Shown: positions 1 to 11,592 of the stretch, piece by piece
Position numbering within the stretch: position 1 is the stretch's first letter
Layout of the letters: each line of letters starts with the position of its first letter
Assembly (NCBI GenBank): GCA_029255685.2
Contig: CM055316.2
Coordinates: forward strand, 68,153,237-68,217,236
Length of the DNA stretch: 64,000 nt
DNA from: Silene conica
Lineage: Eukaryota > Streptophyta > Magnoliopsida > Caryophyllales > Caryophyllaceae
Direction of reading: 5' to 3'
Position numbers and translations under genes: made by a program
The notes under the pieces: generated by a model
Databases searched by the model: none
The model's input: the letters and a program-made list of their open reading frames with translations, nothing else
Told to the model about the DNA's origin: nothing

Positions 1-511
1 ACTCCTGAAAACAAACCAAGCCATCCTTATTAGCATCAACCTCCTCTATCATACGCCGACAATCCTCTAACGTGCACCGATCATCCCCAATCTTCTGAAA
101 CCCTTCAAACAACTCTTCTGCCGAAATCCCCCCGTCGTTATCGAAATCAAAGAACTCAAAAGCCGCGCGTAATTCATCCTCCTCCTCGTGAACCCTCGAT
201 TCGAATATCGATCCAACGGCCTGGAGTTCATCTAGGGTTACGAAACCATCGCCGTCAATGTCAACCTCCATGATCATATCTCGAAGCTCATCGTCCGATA
301 ATGTCGACTTGAATACGGAATTCAGTTCGTAACGGTCGATTTTGCCGTTCTTATCGCGGTCCAGTAATTTGAAGGCGGAAACGACGTCGAATTTGAAATC
401 GGATGATGATGAAGATGACGATGATGGTGAATTTGATGGTGGTGATTTGGGAGAGGAATTTTTGGAGCGGAAGAGGCGACTAGGTTTGATGGATTTGAAG
501 AGTTGCTTCAT
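1..511 (-). CDS. Calmodulin-like EF-hand protein, 3' end cut by the window edge
   Basis: Putative Ca2+ sensor of the calmodulin-like (CML) family, which relays Ca2+ signals by binding target proteins. The frame opens at the ATG whose complement is 509-511 and stays open to base 1, giving 170 residues with no intron. A basic, then Ser/Pro-rich N-terminus (about residues 1-38) precedes four EF-hand loops, each 12 residues with Asp at position 1 and Glu at position 12: 51-62 (DRDKNGKIDRYE), 84-95 (DIDGDGFVTLDE), 122-133 (DFDNDGGISAEE) and 159-170 (DANKDGLVCFQE). All four look able to bind Ca2+. The window ends just after loop 4, so probably only a short helix is missing. The Ser-rich extension and basic start resemble the Arabidopsis CML35/36 group (inference). 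No downstream in-frame ATG before EF1 is a better start. The family call is firm; the subgroup is not. Confidence 0.93.
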   Translation of the reverse strand, partial: MKQLFKSIKPSRLFRSKNSSPKSPPSNSPSSSSSSSSDFKFDVVSAFKLLDRDKNGKIDRYELNSVFKSTLSDDELRDMIMEVDIDGDGFVTLDELQAVGSIFESRVHEEEDELRAAFEFFDFDNDGGISAEELFEGFQKIGDDRCTLEDCRRMIEEVDANKDGLVCFQE

Positions 512-1481
512 GGTTGAAGAATGTGGTTAGAAATAAAAGTAAATGGAGGAGATAATGAAGGAGAGAGGGGATTAATAAGGACGAAGCCATGGGAGAAGAC
601 AGTGAGCTTCGCGGAAGGTTCGTGGAGGAGTACTAGGTGGAGTACGGGTATAAAACTATAAATGATATGATTGCGAAATTCTCCATGTTTCTTGGATCCA
701 CTGTTTTTCTTTTCTTTTTTCCTACTTGCTCGTCGACATATATAAAAATTCCAAATTATTCATTTATTCTTTTTCCGCTTTTTATTTTCATACTAATCAT
801 ACTAGTTTCCCTTTTCTTGTTTGGTAAGTATTTATAATATCAATTTTCAAATCAATCTAATATGGAATTGAATGTTTTGTATTGTCCAAATGATTTTTTT
901 ATTTGTTGTTCAGAAGATAAGGAATCAACACTTTGATCGAGGAATATAAAACTTACAAATTATTCCCTCTGTTCTAATATAGTTGAATTTTTATTTTACG
1001 AGTTGAGCCTTTAAATTCAATTTTTACAAAAATATATTGGTTGAAAAAAAATCACACCATAAAATTCTTTACGAATAGAGCTTTAATATAAGTGTACATT
1101 TCAATATATTTAGTTATATATTTTAAGAAATATCGAAGAGAAAAGTGGACATCTCAAAAGTGAGAATGACGATTAAAAAAGAACAGGTAATATTGTCCAA
1201 ATGACTTTTTTTTTAAAGTTGTTGTCCAAAAGATAAGGAATCAACACATGGATCGAGGAGTATAAAACTTAAAAATTACTAATGTAGTCTGTATCTCTTA
1301 ATAATCTTATTTATATAAACGAAAAACATTTAACATACAACTGTTTTTTTTTGAAAAAAAAGAGTAAATTTGCAACCCGCAAAACTGTATTTGTATTTTA
1401 TTTCTGAAAAACATCTATGTTTATATTTTTTGTATGTAAATATTTAGGTTTATGTTTTAATGTAAATATTAACAAATGATA
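512..1481. other. Upstream region of the calmodulin-like gene, no gene seen
   Basis: AT-rich non-coding DNA. It holds the leader and probable promoter of the minus-strand CML gene. A TTCCCTCTGTTCTAATATAG stretch near 961-980 looks like one end of a decayed Stowaway MITE. A block at 877-925 (TGTCCAAATGA...AGATAAGGAATCAACAC...GATCGAGGA) recurs almost exactly at 1195-1260, so a short direct duplication is present. The small open frames here have no recognisable domain. Confidence 0.5.
736..747 (-). promoter_or_regulatory. Possible TATA box of the calmodulin-like gene
   Basis: Read on the minus strand, a TTTATATATG stretch lies about 225 bases upstream of the CML start codon. A TATA box here would put transcription start near 705-710 and leave a 5' leader of roughly 195 bases, which contains CT-rich tracts (512-640). 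This is position and motif only. Confidence 0.25.
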
Positions 1482-1760
1482 CTTCCTCCCACCCACAAAT
1501 AATGTTCCATTGTTAAGAAATGATCAAATTTATGAGATATTAGTTGTTTAATATTTTGGTTGGTTAGGAGTATGTAGATTGGAAAGAGAGTGTTATGATT
1601 TGTATAAAGTGGGTGTGTGGGTGGGAGCGTAATAAATGGAATTTGGTAAGGGAAGAATGGTAAAAAAAACAAGTAAAAAAGTTACAAAGTATGGACAATG
1701 GGGCACTTGGACGAATAGACGGAAATAGACAATCAAACATTATTTGTGGATAGGACGGAG
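1482..1760. mobile_element. Stowaway-type MITE (Tc1/mariner)
   Basis: The element is flanked by TA dinucleotides (1480-1481 and 1761-1762). The left end reads CTTCCTCCCACCCACAAATA. The right end, read on the other strand, begins CTCCGTCCTATCCACAAATA, so the ends are inverted repeats. A 279-bp length, TA target site and C-T-C-C-[CG]-T-C-style terminus are typical of plant Stowaway MITEs. It has no coding capacity. Confidence 0.85.
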
Positions 1761-1978
1761 TATAAATTAGCTAACAGTTTTTTTTCCCAAAATTGATTTT
1801 TCAAGATAACTATATATTTTAAAACATATCAATCTGAATTACTCCAATAATCAATTACTATAGTTTATAGTTGGATAACTATTAATTAATATATAAAAAA
1901 ATATTAATCAATAAAAAGCAAATATCACTAAACTTAGGAAAAAATTAAAAACCAAATTTCGGGCACATTAAATAGCAA

Positions 1979-2831
1979 AGTCAAATACAAAAATCACACG
2001 TGTTTTTTCACATACAAATTTCTTTTTCACATACGACTTTTACCATATTACCCTTGTCATTTTTTCATATTCACCCAATTAATTTTTTGCTTCCTTTCTT
2101 CATTCCCTTACACCGCCTCTGTTCGCCAGCTCCGATTAACCACCACTTCCGCTCGTTGAATAAACCATATTATAGAGAAAAATTAAACAAATAATATTAT
2201 AAAAAACCAAAAACAAAATAGCAACTAGCATGCCAATTCCCAGCACTCCATTAAACTTGATGTCGACGGACGACAACCATCATCATCACATCATTCACAT
2301 GATCTCTATTCACAACTTATATCTCAACCAACAGCCATCAGCCGCTAACCCCGACGCCGACCACCTCTTTACCCACCGTCGACAACCGGTCTGATTTGAC
2401 AACCCCAAACCTTCGTTCAACTCGCCCGTCCCATCTAATAACCAAAACCGACAAATCTGACGCCGATCACCAAGCCCTCAAACCCAACGTCGACCACCTC
2501 AACCCTCAACACTAACGCCAACCAGTCCACAAATCCAACGACGACCACCCCTTAACAACTGCGCATAACCATATTAATTTCAATAATTAAAATTAATCGT
2601 CAATAAAACGTATTAATAATCGTTAACAAACATTCTTTCATTAATTGGAGAATTACAATCCTTTGTTTAAGTTTTCAAGTAATTAGATTCAATATTAGGG
2701 AAGAATGCATATAAAAGAGATTGAGGATTGTTTGGTTTAATTAGGTTTAGAGAAAGGTTAAGATATGGAAATTTTATGAAAAAATGTATGTGAAAAAAGT
2801 AAAGTTCGTATGTGAAAAAGTAATTCCGTAA
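1979..2831. mobile_element. Non-autonomous element with 12-bp target duplication, possibly Pack-MULE-like
   Basis: The 12-mer ATTAAATAGCAA occurs at 1967-1978 and 2832-2843 and brackets 853 bp. Inside, both ends carry two copies of a TTTTTCACATACGA-like motif in inverted orientation (about 2004-2042 and 2785-2820), forming a foldback. The middle (about 2230-2570) is much more GC-rich and C-rich than its surroundings, with repeated CGACG/CGACCACC phrases, like a captured host-gene piece. The long TSD points to a Mutator-like origin, but the extreme termini do not match well, so the superfamily is uncertain. No intact ORF. Confidence 0.6.
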
Positions 2832-2862
2832 ATTAAATAGCAATATTTTTCAAAGTTAAGAT

Positions 2863-3530
2863 TAGGGATGACAACGGGCGAGATTTAAATAGGGTACAAT
2901 AGGATCTAGATCCAGATCCTCGACACGAACATGCGGATCCAGATCAGGCGGGTCCAAATAAGTAAGATCCAGATCCGGACCCTGCGGATCCGGGTTATTC
3001 GTGGATCCTAATGTCCATGCACAAAACATTAAAAAAATAACAAAAATTGATTTGTAATTGAAAGTCTAGTGTGATTGCAATAGTTTGACAAAAGTATTCT
3101 CATGTCCATTGAAATATTTGGCATAACTTAAAATTACTCTTATAAATCAAGAGTACACTTTTAAAAATTAAACTCTTACAAAATCAAGAGTCTCAGAAAT
3201 AAAAATTCCACAATAAAAGCCTTATAAAGTTGAGGAATAAGGTGGATAGTCGATACATAACATGATCTAGCTACTTGGTGTCTTTGTGTTGTATGCATAA
3301 GTCGGGCCTTCATTTCCTGATTTTTTGTTTTTATATTAATATTAAAACGGGTGTTAGGATCGGATCAGGGTCTAGTCGACCAGATCCAGATCCGTTTTTA
3401 AATTAGTGGATCCTTATTCGATCCAGATCCGATCCGATCCACAAGGTCCAAAATAATAGGATCCCTATCCTATCCATCAGGGTAGGATCTAGCGGATCTC
3501 GACGGAATTCAGAATCTGTTGTCATCCCTA
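2863..3530. mobile_element. hAT-type MITE with internal GGATCC-rich repeats
   Basis: The left end TAGGGATGACAACGGG and the reverse complement of the right end (TAGGGATGACAACAGA) form a 13-bp perfect terminal inverted repeat. An 8-bp target duplication flanks it: GTTAAGAT at 2855-2862 and GTTAAGAC at 3531-3538, one mismatch. TAGGG termini and an 8-bp TSD indicate the hAT superfamily. Both subterminal regions are built from short palindromic GATCC/GGATCC/GATCCAGATCC units; the AT-rich centre has no ORF. Confidence 0.88.
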
Positions 3531-3538
3531 GTTAAGAC

Positions 3539-4661
3539 TCGTAAAACAATTACAAATTCTCATTTAAGACTGGTAAATTCGATGGGATCAAGTATTATTC
3601 ATTGAACAAAAGTAGAATGCATTGATATATAATAATGAAAGATTTGTTCCATCTATGCAAGTGGGGTGATAGTTTACTCGTTTTATACTTGAGACGAATA
3701 AAGTCGTCATAAGCAAGATCTATTATAACTCAATTAAGTTTAATTTATCGTTAAACACAACTCAATCTGGTTGACAAGTTGACTAATAAATAAGTTAGTT
3801 TTTTTTATGGCATTTATTGTTATTGTTTAAGAGGAGAGGTTTCTCTTTGTTATTGTTGTTTGAGGTTTCAGCTTGGGTATTAGACTGCTTCTGCCATTCT
3901 ATCAGTAGACTCACTAATCTCCTTCTCTTCTGAAATAAGCCTAAGATTTTGTTTATAGTAGGCATTGCTTCCACTTCCATGGCAAATTTGTTACTCTTAA
4001 CATTCACAAAGCTAGCTAGTATTCAGTCCTATAAGAAGTTGAATCAACTTGGATTGGCCGAGAAATGCACAACAACAATTCTTCAAAACACCGTACCACA
4101 TGTGCATTCAGGGAAGAAATGAAGAATGCGATTTGAAGATGATGATCAAAGTAATGAAGAATGCAGAATTGAGAAGTGCGTGTAAGCCTTAATCTTAAAC
4201 CTTCAGAAGCTAATGAATCATGCAAATTTCTAATCTCTTGGCCCTTGGGAACCTCGTATGTAAATATGTAACGGTTAAAGTGTACAATTCAGCCGGAAAG
4301 CCACAAGTAGTGTCACTGTCACGGTGTGAGCTACATGTACAGCTTCGCCCAAACAGAAAAATACTTTTAACTTACAAGCTACAACTACCTGATACAACAA
4401 CTACACATCTCTTCCAGAAATATTCTAACACCTCGGAAGACTCTGAATGAATGACAGATTTTACAACATGTATCTAACTAGAGGTCTCAGATTGACCTCG
4501 TACTGATTTGCTGACTGGCCCCAATCACAATGCCCCATTTGCTAGGTCTAGATGCAAAGGTACCCAAACTTGTACTATCTTTTACAACATCTCAAGCTGT
4601 TTCCTGATCATTCTCGAGTTCAAGAATAATCAATCAAATCGTAATAATCTGTTTTTCAGGT
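3539..4661. other. Intergenic DNA and 3' flank of the lipase gene
   Basis: No convincing gene. The right part (about 4450-4661) directly follows the SDP1 stop codon on the minus strand and is probably its 3' untranslated region. A 70-codon minus-strand frame at 3795-4007 and a 76-codon plus-strand frame at 4220-4450 have no recognisable domain and low-complexity Asn/Lys or Thr runs. I treat them as chance. Confidence 0.4.
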
Positions 4662-7600
4662 TTATACCGAAGTAGTTGCACCATCTCCATTATCAATATC
4701 AGAATGATTTTTTACCGGGGTATGATTATCCCTACCTATTTCACCAACTTGGTTAGTTTCATCATTATCACCACATTCAGATTCCGAGCTAACATCCATT
4801 CCCCTTTCAGAGCATTCCAGCTGAACGCACTCTGGAGCCGGGCTAGCCAAGCTGTCGGAATCATGACTCCGACCTGAAACCGTGAAGTCTTCCTTTTTGA
4901 CAATATTAAAAACTATCCCATTTGGGATTCTCTCTGGTTGCAGAAAATCTCCTTCGGTGATAGTAATACTTCCAGCTCGGCTCCCAGAATCCCTCTGATC
5001 ATAAGCATTCTCCGAGTTCCTATCGGGAGTAACCACTCTTAAGTCTCTAGGCACTGTCTGCATAACAACAGAGTTTAGATGGCCTGTCAGATTCTGCTTT
5101 GCTTCTACATCCAAGTCAAGATTCTGAACAAAGTCCACGAACATGTCAGCTGATATGGTCCTCATGAGGGGCCCACCAGATCTCGTCCACGTGTGCAAAT
5201 CTACACTTTCAGATTCACTATCACTGAAATCCTGCGTGTTTCTGGCCGTCCGATGAGGCCGGCTCGAAGATCCAGATTGTTGAAGGGCAGAAATCTCAGT
5301 AAGTGCCTCCTCTTCAAGAGAACCGGTTGAGTTCTCTCGAGCAATGCAGTTCCATGATGGTATTCTTCTAGAAGCGTTAAATCTTAGAGTGGAAGACGGA
5401 TTGTGGGTTTGGTTTTGAGAAGCTAGAGCAGCTCTCTGAGCACTGCGCTTAAGTCGGCGCATGTGGTTGAGAACTGCAACACACTCATCCAAAGCAAGTT
5501 CAATGCCACAATTGGACTTTATGGCGGCAAGCTTCTCCCAGGTGCACCTTCTACCCTGATTTGCCGCCTTTTGGAGCTCTCCATATGATGGGTTCTGGAT
5601 AATTTTTGAATACTGATAGACAAAAACCAAATAAAACAGTTAATTTTCCACATCAGATCATTTTCTCAGCGAAACTTTCATAATGGGTCAGCAGGAAGCA
5701 GTTTCCCTATGTTTTTGACACAGGAGTAGGCTACGCATATCCAATCCCCTACCCCGCATCATCTGGAAACCATTGCGGCACTAGGGTAATGTTGTTTGAC
5801 ACTGAACAATCAATTACCATCAATTACCTTGTCACAGGAATTGTAAGGTTCCACACAGACGTACTCATACAGTAAACGGAAAAAAGTGTCATAGCACAAT
5901 TCTTGGGAGCGGAAAAAAGTGTGATTCCTACATGTAAAATGTAAAACTGCTATTCTATCTAACATATGTACTGGTACATAGTTCAAATGGAAAGAACAGC
6001 TGTACAAATCTGTAGCAGCTTTAAGAATGGTTTTAAATATTGGGTGCGGTCCACATTAGCGTCCAAGTAATGCATACTTTGGAGATAGTGTGACGCATCT
6101 TGAGACCATACCAGTTCCATCTATAGCGAAATGGTCGAGATGAGGAGGCCGCCAGTGATTAGCTATTTTTGAGATTGTCTGAAACCTTGATTTAATATGA
6201 TGTTACTAAATATAGCCCAAAACTGCAAAAAATTCCACATGAACTTTTTGTTTGCAAGTTTTCATCAACTTAATATTTTCATTTCTTATGTAAGAAAATA
6301 CTCCTAATTCTTTGGTTTTAGAGTACTCTGCCACAACCAAGTAGCAGGCTCATCATTCATAATTGAATACAATAAATCCAGGTTCCATATGAGAGCGCCC
6401 CAAATAATAAGTAAGAAACTGTAGAAGAAAACCGATGATTCAAAAACAAGCTAAGTTGCATGGGGCATTATTAGATACTTGAAAGTTGAACCACAAAATT
6501 GGAAGTATGCATCACTGAATCAGCACACCAGGAGAAATAAGTGCATAAAGTTGCAATAGACCTGAGCAAGTGTGGCAGGCATCACAACAGTGACATCACC
6601 CTCCCATGCCTGAGCAAACAATTTAGCAATTCCGCCCAAAGGAAAACCCAGTTCCAGTATCTGGTTGCATCTGTGTTTTACTTCCATCTCGGCCAGTTGA
6701 GCAAGCTGTAAGTATCAAGCCACTATTAGCTGTCACTATTAAGCTGACAGATAAAAGATACATGTAGCCATGTAGATGTAAAAGTGGCACAATGAATTGG
6801 ATCGCACAGAGATAGCAGTTAGAAACAAAGAAGGGAGCAATGCCCTCGTAGTAGCTACTTTAAATAACAACAATAACAACGTTACTCATGTGCCTCAACA
6901 GTTATTGCCTAAACCGGAATTGGAGAGGGAGGTCCTTGGAAGCACATTTTATTGCGGTTTCATGACTATATATTTACCTCCGCAGCTGGTCACTAGGAAA
7001 AATATCGGATTATCAAACATCATATTACGGGTGTGTTTGGATAGGAAAAAGAAGGGGAAGGAGGGAAGGGAAAGGAAGGGAGGATGGATGGATTTTCCCT
7101 CCAAATCTTGCCTATGTTGGTGGGAAAATAATTAGCCTTGTCGAAGAGAAATTGAGGGATCCATTTTCCCTCCCCTCCAAATCCCCCTATCTTCATTTTG
7201 CTAACTAAACAATGGATTTCTTATCCTTCCAATTCCCTCCAAATCCCTCAATCCAAACACACCCTAAGTAAGGAAATGTGATTTCAGGATGGATGGTTTA
7301 CAAAGAATCTTCGAGAGCAACATTACCCCTATCATTGCGGTCTACAAACCTCCTGTGCCATGTGCTGTAAGGAGGGGGGGTATGTTACCCTTCACCAGTA
7401 CATAGAGGTTGTTTCTGCTAAAAAGGGGAAAAGTTCTACCAACTATGTTTGAACTAGCATAATCAACTGATTTTCAAGACCGATCCCCCCCACCCCGTCT
7501 ACCTCACGCACCTCTTATATAATATCTACAGATAGAAGCACTGATGCTGTGATGCAAGATCATATCAGAGAGAAGAAGAACCAAAGACATAAAACAGAAA

Positions 7601-9049
7601 TGGAAGTTTGTAGGTGGAAAAATATAATACCTTGGCAGCAAAGTTGCCCCCATAAGCTCTCACAAATTCCTTTAACCTCAGAAAAGGAGCAATATGCGGA
7701 TTTGCTTGACTAACAATGAAGTGGTTAACATTGAACAGCTCCTTGAGTTGCATCATGGGTAAGTCACTCTCCAAGCTACCATCTCTCCACCTACGTGCTG
7801 GGCTTGTGCCTTCTTCTGGACCAAGATGGAAAGGGGGGTGGTAAGGTACAAGTTCCCCAAACCTATCTTTAGCCATCAATTCCTGGGCCTCAAAAAGGCC
7901 GGGAAAGGCACAAGATGCTGTGACAGCGCTCCATATAACTACATGAGGCGAGGTCAGATAGTTAAGACAACGGGGAGGTTCATGTTTTCGTGGAGAGCAC
8001 ACGGTTATACCAAGAATCCTTCCAGTCATGTCATAAGCCTCCTGGAAAGTCATATTACTGGTCAGGTTCCTCAACATCATTTGCAATTGCCTAATCTCAT
8101 GAACAGCTCCACGAGTGGTGACTCTCTTAACAATTGTTAAAATGCCACCCATTTGGTCGAAGAATTTGAGAGAGTGCCATGAATCTTCAAAGAAACTTTG
8201 AAGCTCAGGCCAAGATCTAGTAGCAACAATGGAGCACATGATGGATCCTACACTAGAGCCAGCAATGATTCTGGGCAAAAGCTTATGTTCCACTAATGTT
8301 TTAACAACACCAACATGAAAAGAACCAAGAGAAGCACCGCCACTCAAAAGCAAAGCCGTCCTACCAAAAGCATGCCTAGTCTCATGCATGAATGCAAGCT
8401 TCTCTTCCAAAATGAGCTCTTCAGAATCGGAATCACAAACCATCTTTAACTGAGTGGTAACTTCATCAATATACTCCTTAATGAGTTTAGGCACTTGAAG
8501 CCTCCCCTTATGAAGCTCAGGGTTACACATATTACCAAGATTCCTAATAAGATCCGCCCTCATACAAAATATAATATCCCTCAAAGACCCTTCTTGACGA
8601 CGATGCCATAGCTCTTGGAGCTTGTTCCTCACAAGTTCCTCATCATAAAACATTGCCTCATTCACTTTCGGACTTTCCTTCTCCAACATCTTAGCAGCAT
8701 GCGCCCATTCCTCATAAGTAAGCGCGCTTCTCATCATATTCCTCCAAAACTTCCTCCTATAAACTACCTCAGCTCTCCTTTTCACATTCGTGTATCGTTT
8801 CAAAATAAAAGCTATTATCGTCACCATTGCCAGTATCCCCTGAGGATGCCGGGGATCAAACCACGATAAAACCGGCCCTACATACCCTTTTACCATCCTA
8901 ATATACCCAATCAAACCCCCAACCACTTGCTCCCTAAATATTGCCATAGATTTGCAGAACAATATTCTAAATGCAATCGCCCTACCAACAATCGATGTCG
9001 GTCCGATTGAAAATGAATCAACATTAGCTTCATTACTTATATCATCCAT
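4662..9049 (-). CDS. SDP1: Patatin-domain triacylglycerol lipase, SDP1 family, three exons
   Basis: Hydrolyses triacylglycerol at the oil-body surface to start storage-lipid breakdown in seeds and other tissues (family knowledge). Exons on the minus strand: 9049-7631, 6705-6562 and 5612-4662, all joined in phase 0 with GT..AG introns of 925 and 949 bp. The product is 837 residues, close to the usual 820-830. Exon 1 holds an N-terminal region with a hydrophobic stretch (about residues 71-84), then the patatin core: oxyanion loop [12 protein letters not shown] (236-247), nucleophile elbow GSSVG with Ser266, and DGS with Asp423 as the second catalytic residue. Exon 2 (48 residues) and the start of exon 3 ([11 protein letters not shown]...) continue the conserved region; the Ser/Glu-rich tail is variable. 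The start [17 protein letters not shown] fits family N-termini. No disabling change is seen, and a MITE sits in the first intron. It could be SDP1 or an SDP1-LIKE paralogue. Confidence 0.95.
7029..7264. mobile_element. MITE inside the first SDP1 intron
   Basis: The ends GGGTGTGTTTGGAT (7029-7042) and ATCCAAACACACCC (7251-7264) are perfect inverted repeats around 236 bp of purine-rich, then pyrimidine-rich sequence that can fold back on itself. The outer flanks are TTAC and TAAG, so no clean target duplication is visible and the superfamily is left open. It lies wholly in the intron between lipase exons 1 and 2 and does not touch the splice sites. Confidence 0.75.
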
Positions 9050-9863
9050 ATCTAATCCAATACTGAACTTATATCACCACAAACATAACACAATAGGCTC
9101 AAATTCAGCCAGCTATGATCTAGGGTACCTCCTACAGAACCCAGGTTCCAAAACAAAAATTCATTCAATAAAGATCTCCACTAATAAGGCGGAATAAACA
9201 AACTAAAATAACCCGGAAATTTGTTGGGAGAATCGCGTAATAAATCAGCTCGTAGACGTAATTAACGATCAAGAATTCATAAGAAGGAAATAAATAAGAG
9301 CTTTATACAAATAATTAAATCAACCCCACAAATTTTATACTACAACAGATAGTTTTAGTGGTACAAGAAAGAATCAAATCTTTAGCAATAAAATATTATG
9401 ACAAGAACAAATACGTAAACCCGAAATTGGTCACCATAAAATTTGCAGGAAAACAATCAGGAAAATTGGGTATGGCAGAAAATGAAAGGAGTATTAAATA
9501 TAGGCAACAAAAGAGTAGATGTTTAACGTGTGATACCAGTAGTAATAATCATACAAAACCAGAATTGTTTATGTATATCCGTATTTAAAATGGATTAAAA
9601 ATACGAAAAGAGATGAAAGAAGATAATATTGTTGTAGAAAGCTGACGTTGAATACATTCAGAGGTTTTTTGTTTTGTGTGAATGTATAAAGGATAACGAA
9701 GATAATTAACTTTTGTTTCTTACATGTTTCACATATTTTGCTTGGGATGAGTGGATGTATATTTTGTGATATAAAATGGATATAAAATGAGTAATGGAGA
9801 AAGAGGACCACATGAATAGTGTTGAAGAGAGAGAAAAAGTGGGTATTTTTTGAGAGAAAATAG

Positions 9864-9889
9864 TATCCGTCACAAGTTTGTGACGGATA
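9864..9889. repeat. Near-perfect 26-bp palindrome, copy 1
   Basis: TATCCGTCACAAG is followed by TTTGTGACGGATA, a 26-bp palindrome with one mismatch pair at its centre. It is followed by CCGCCGTCACAAATG, a third partial copy of the arm. The same arrangement occurs at 10795-10820, and with a different arm sequence in the MITE ending at 36662, so it is probably the terminal foldback of a short non-autonomous transposon. Confidence 0.6.
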
Positions 9890-9947
9890 CCGCCGTCACA
9901 AATGAAAATTTGTGTATTTATAATTGAGGATATTGATTGATTTATTA

Positions 9948-10199
9948 CTTCCTCCGTTCAAATCCAAAGCACATATATATTTTTTGCACAAATATTAATA
10001 ATACTCCGTAATATTTAAAAAAATTATTAAAAGTACACTTGGAAGTGTGTAAGATGTTTGTGGATTAAAAGTGGCATTTTGTATAAATAATTGATGTTCA
10101 TAAGAATATTTTAGTAATTTTTCTGACTTTATTAGGAAAATGGTAGTGTGGATATGAATGAATTAAAATGAAATATGTGTAGCTTGGATTTGAATGGAT
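9948..10199. mobile_element. Decayed Stowaway-like MITE
   Basis: The left end CTTCCTCCGTTCAAATCCAA follows a TA (9946-9947). The right region CTTGGATTTGAATGGA (about 10183-10198) is its inverted counterpart but lacks the final G-A-G-G-A-G and a clear TA. Inner arms also pair (GCACATATAT near 9970 with ATATGTGTAGC near 10172). The right boundary is approximate. Confidence 0.6.
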
Positions 10200-10794
10200 T
10201 TTTTGTTATTTATACTTATAATTCTATTCAAGTTAGTATTAAGAATGTTTTATAAATATCGAGTAAATTTGTTAGAAAAAAAAAAACAATACATAACTCA
10301 ATTAAATAAGTATGTTTTCTACTTTCTTAAAACCCCTATTAAATATAAAAAAACGGAATGTTGGTGCGCCCTAATGAATGAGTATATATCGATAAAATAA
10401 AAATCTGCTAAGGTACAAATTTCGTCCTAACTTCGTCCTTGACGTGATGCAACCGTTGCACAAGAGACTTGCTGACAATAGATATTTCAGTAACTCTTCC
10501 ACGTATTGAGACTAGAGAGTTGTAGTTTTATTGGGCAATTTTAATGTTAAACGAGTTTAAACCTAGATTAAATGAGGATTAAGTATCAACTTTCATAACT
10601 CTACCATAAATGCCACATTGCCACTTGATAAGCTAAGACGGAGAAGCCGTGGGCTATGATTCTACAGCAGGTCTTGTTTGTGAAGGGTTAATCCCGCCAC
10701 AAGCTTATGACCCCTCACAAAAAGGAAGAGAGGATAAGGTGGGGCACCCTTCATGTAGTTTCCCCCTCACTGAATATTTTATAAAAGGAAACGG

Positions 10795-10820
10795 TATCCG
10801 TTACAAGCTTGTGACGGATA
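10795..10820. repeat. Near-perfect 26-bp palindrome, copy 2
   Basis: TATCCGTTACAAG plus CTTGTGACGGATA, followed by CCGCTGTCCCAAACGAGG. It has the same layout as the copy at 9864-9889, in the same orientation, 931 bp away. The GC-richer stretch before it (about 10630-10790) may be the body of the same element. Confidence 0.55.
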
Positions 10821-11592
10821 CCGCTGTCCCAAACGAGGATTTATGATGATTCTATGAGTAAAGAAACGTAAAGTTAATGTGTAGACGTGTAGCTGCTAAT
10901 TCTGTTGTTGATTTTGGGAGAAGGTGGGGTTTGGAGCCAATAATTCTGTTATCGTTGTCATTTGTCAACATGTATTGCCCCATAAGGCAAGGAAATCTCC
11001 AACTCATTCATGCTTTCATACACATTATCAAGGATGGATGATATCACAAATTTTTATTTGTGATCAGTAAATTCGTCGAAAATTCATAATGGGTTAAATA
11101 TTATCCACTTAAATGAGAAATGATAAATTATTTGAGATTCTCTATATTTTGTCTTATCTATTTAAATTGAACAACTTTGCCTGTTAAAAACTTGCAATGG
11201 ATAAGAGTAATTTAATGCGATGATATAGAGTTCCGATTCATACAAGAAATCATTTGAGATTCTCTATATTTTTCTCATTTACCGGCCATCATTAGAACGA
11301 TATTTATTCCTTAATTATATCCACATCCTTTATTGAACTTTGGATTTCCAACAGAATATATACGTTCATTCAATCTAAATCTAACGGTAACGTTATAGAA
11401 AACTTTACGATCTCCTCCTATACGCTCGTTATCAAGACTTTAAATAGTCTGGGTCAGGTGTACATAATCACATTTTTATGCTTCTACGTTTATCTTATGG
11501 GTTTGTTTAATTAACGTTACAAAAACATATTGATGATTGGCATATTCCCAACATATCAATTCCTCATTTGCATTCGTTTAAGCAACACAAAC

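Larger units (their letters stand above)
9050..11592. other. SDP1 upstream region and intergenic DNA, no gene seen
   Basis: AT-rich sequence up to the edge of the large gypsy insertion. The first several hundred bases should hold the lipase 5' leader and promoter, but I cannot place the transcription start. It contains a decayed Stowaway copy and two copies of a 26-base palindrome, listed separately. A GC-richer patch at about 10630-10760 has no recognised coding content. The gypsy target duplication CAAAC is at 11588-11592. Confidence 0.5.

Noticed and set aside
342..530. 62-codon plus-strand frame rich in Asp/Glu
   Set aside because: It is the antisense shadow of the Ser-rich start of the calmodulin-like gene.
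3795..4007. 70-codon minus-strand frame (MNVKSNKFAMEVEAMPTINK...)
   Set aside because: No recognisable domain, Asn-rich tail, no supporting splice partner. A small real gene cannot be fully excluded.
7565..7630. Last 21 codons of the long exon-1 frame of the lipase
   Set aside because: They lie beyond a good GT donor after ...GGNFAAK; joining at 7631 to the exon at 6705 restores the conserved family sequence.
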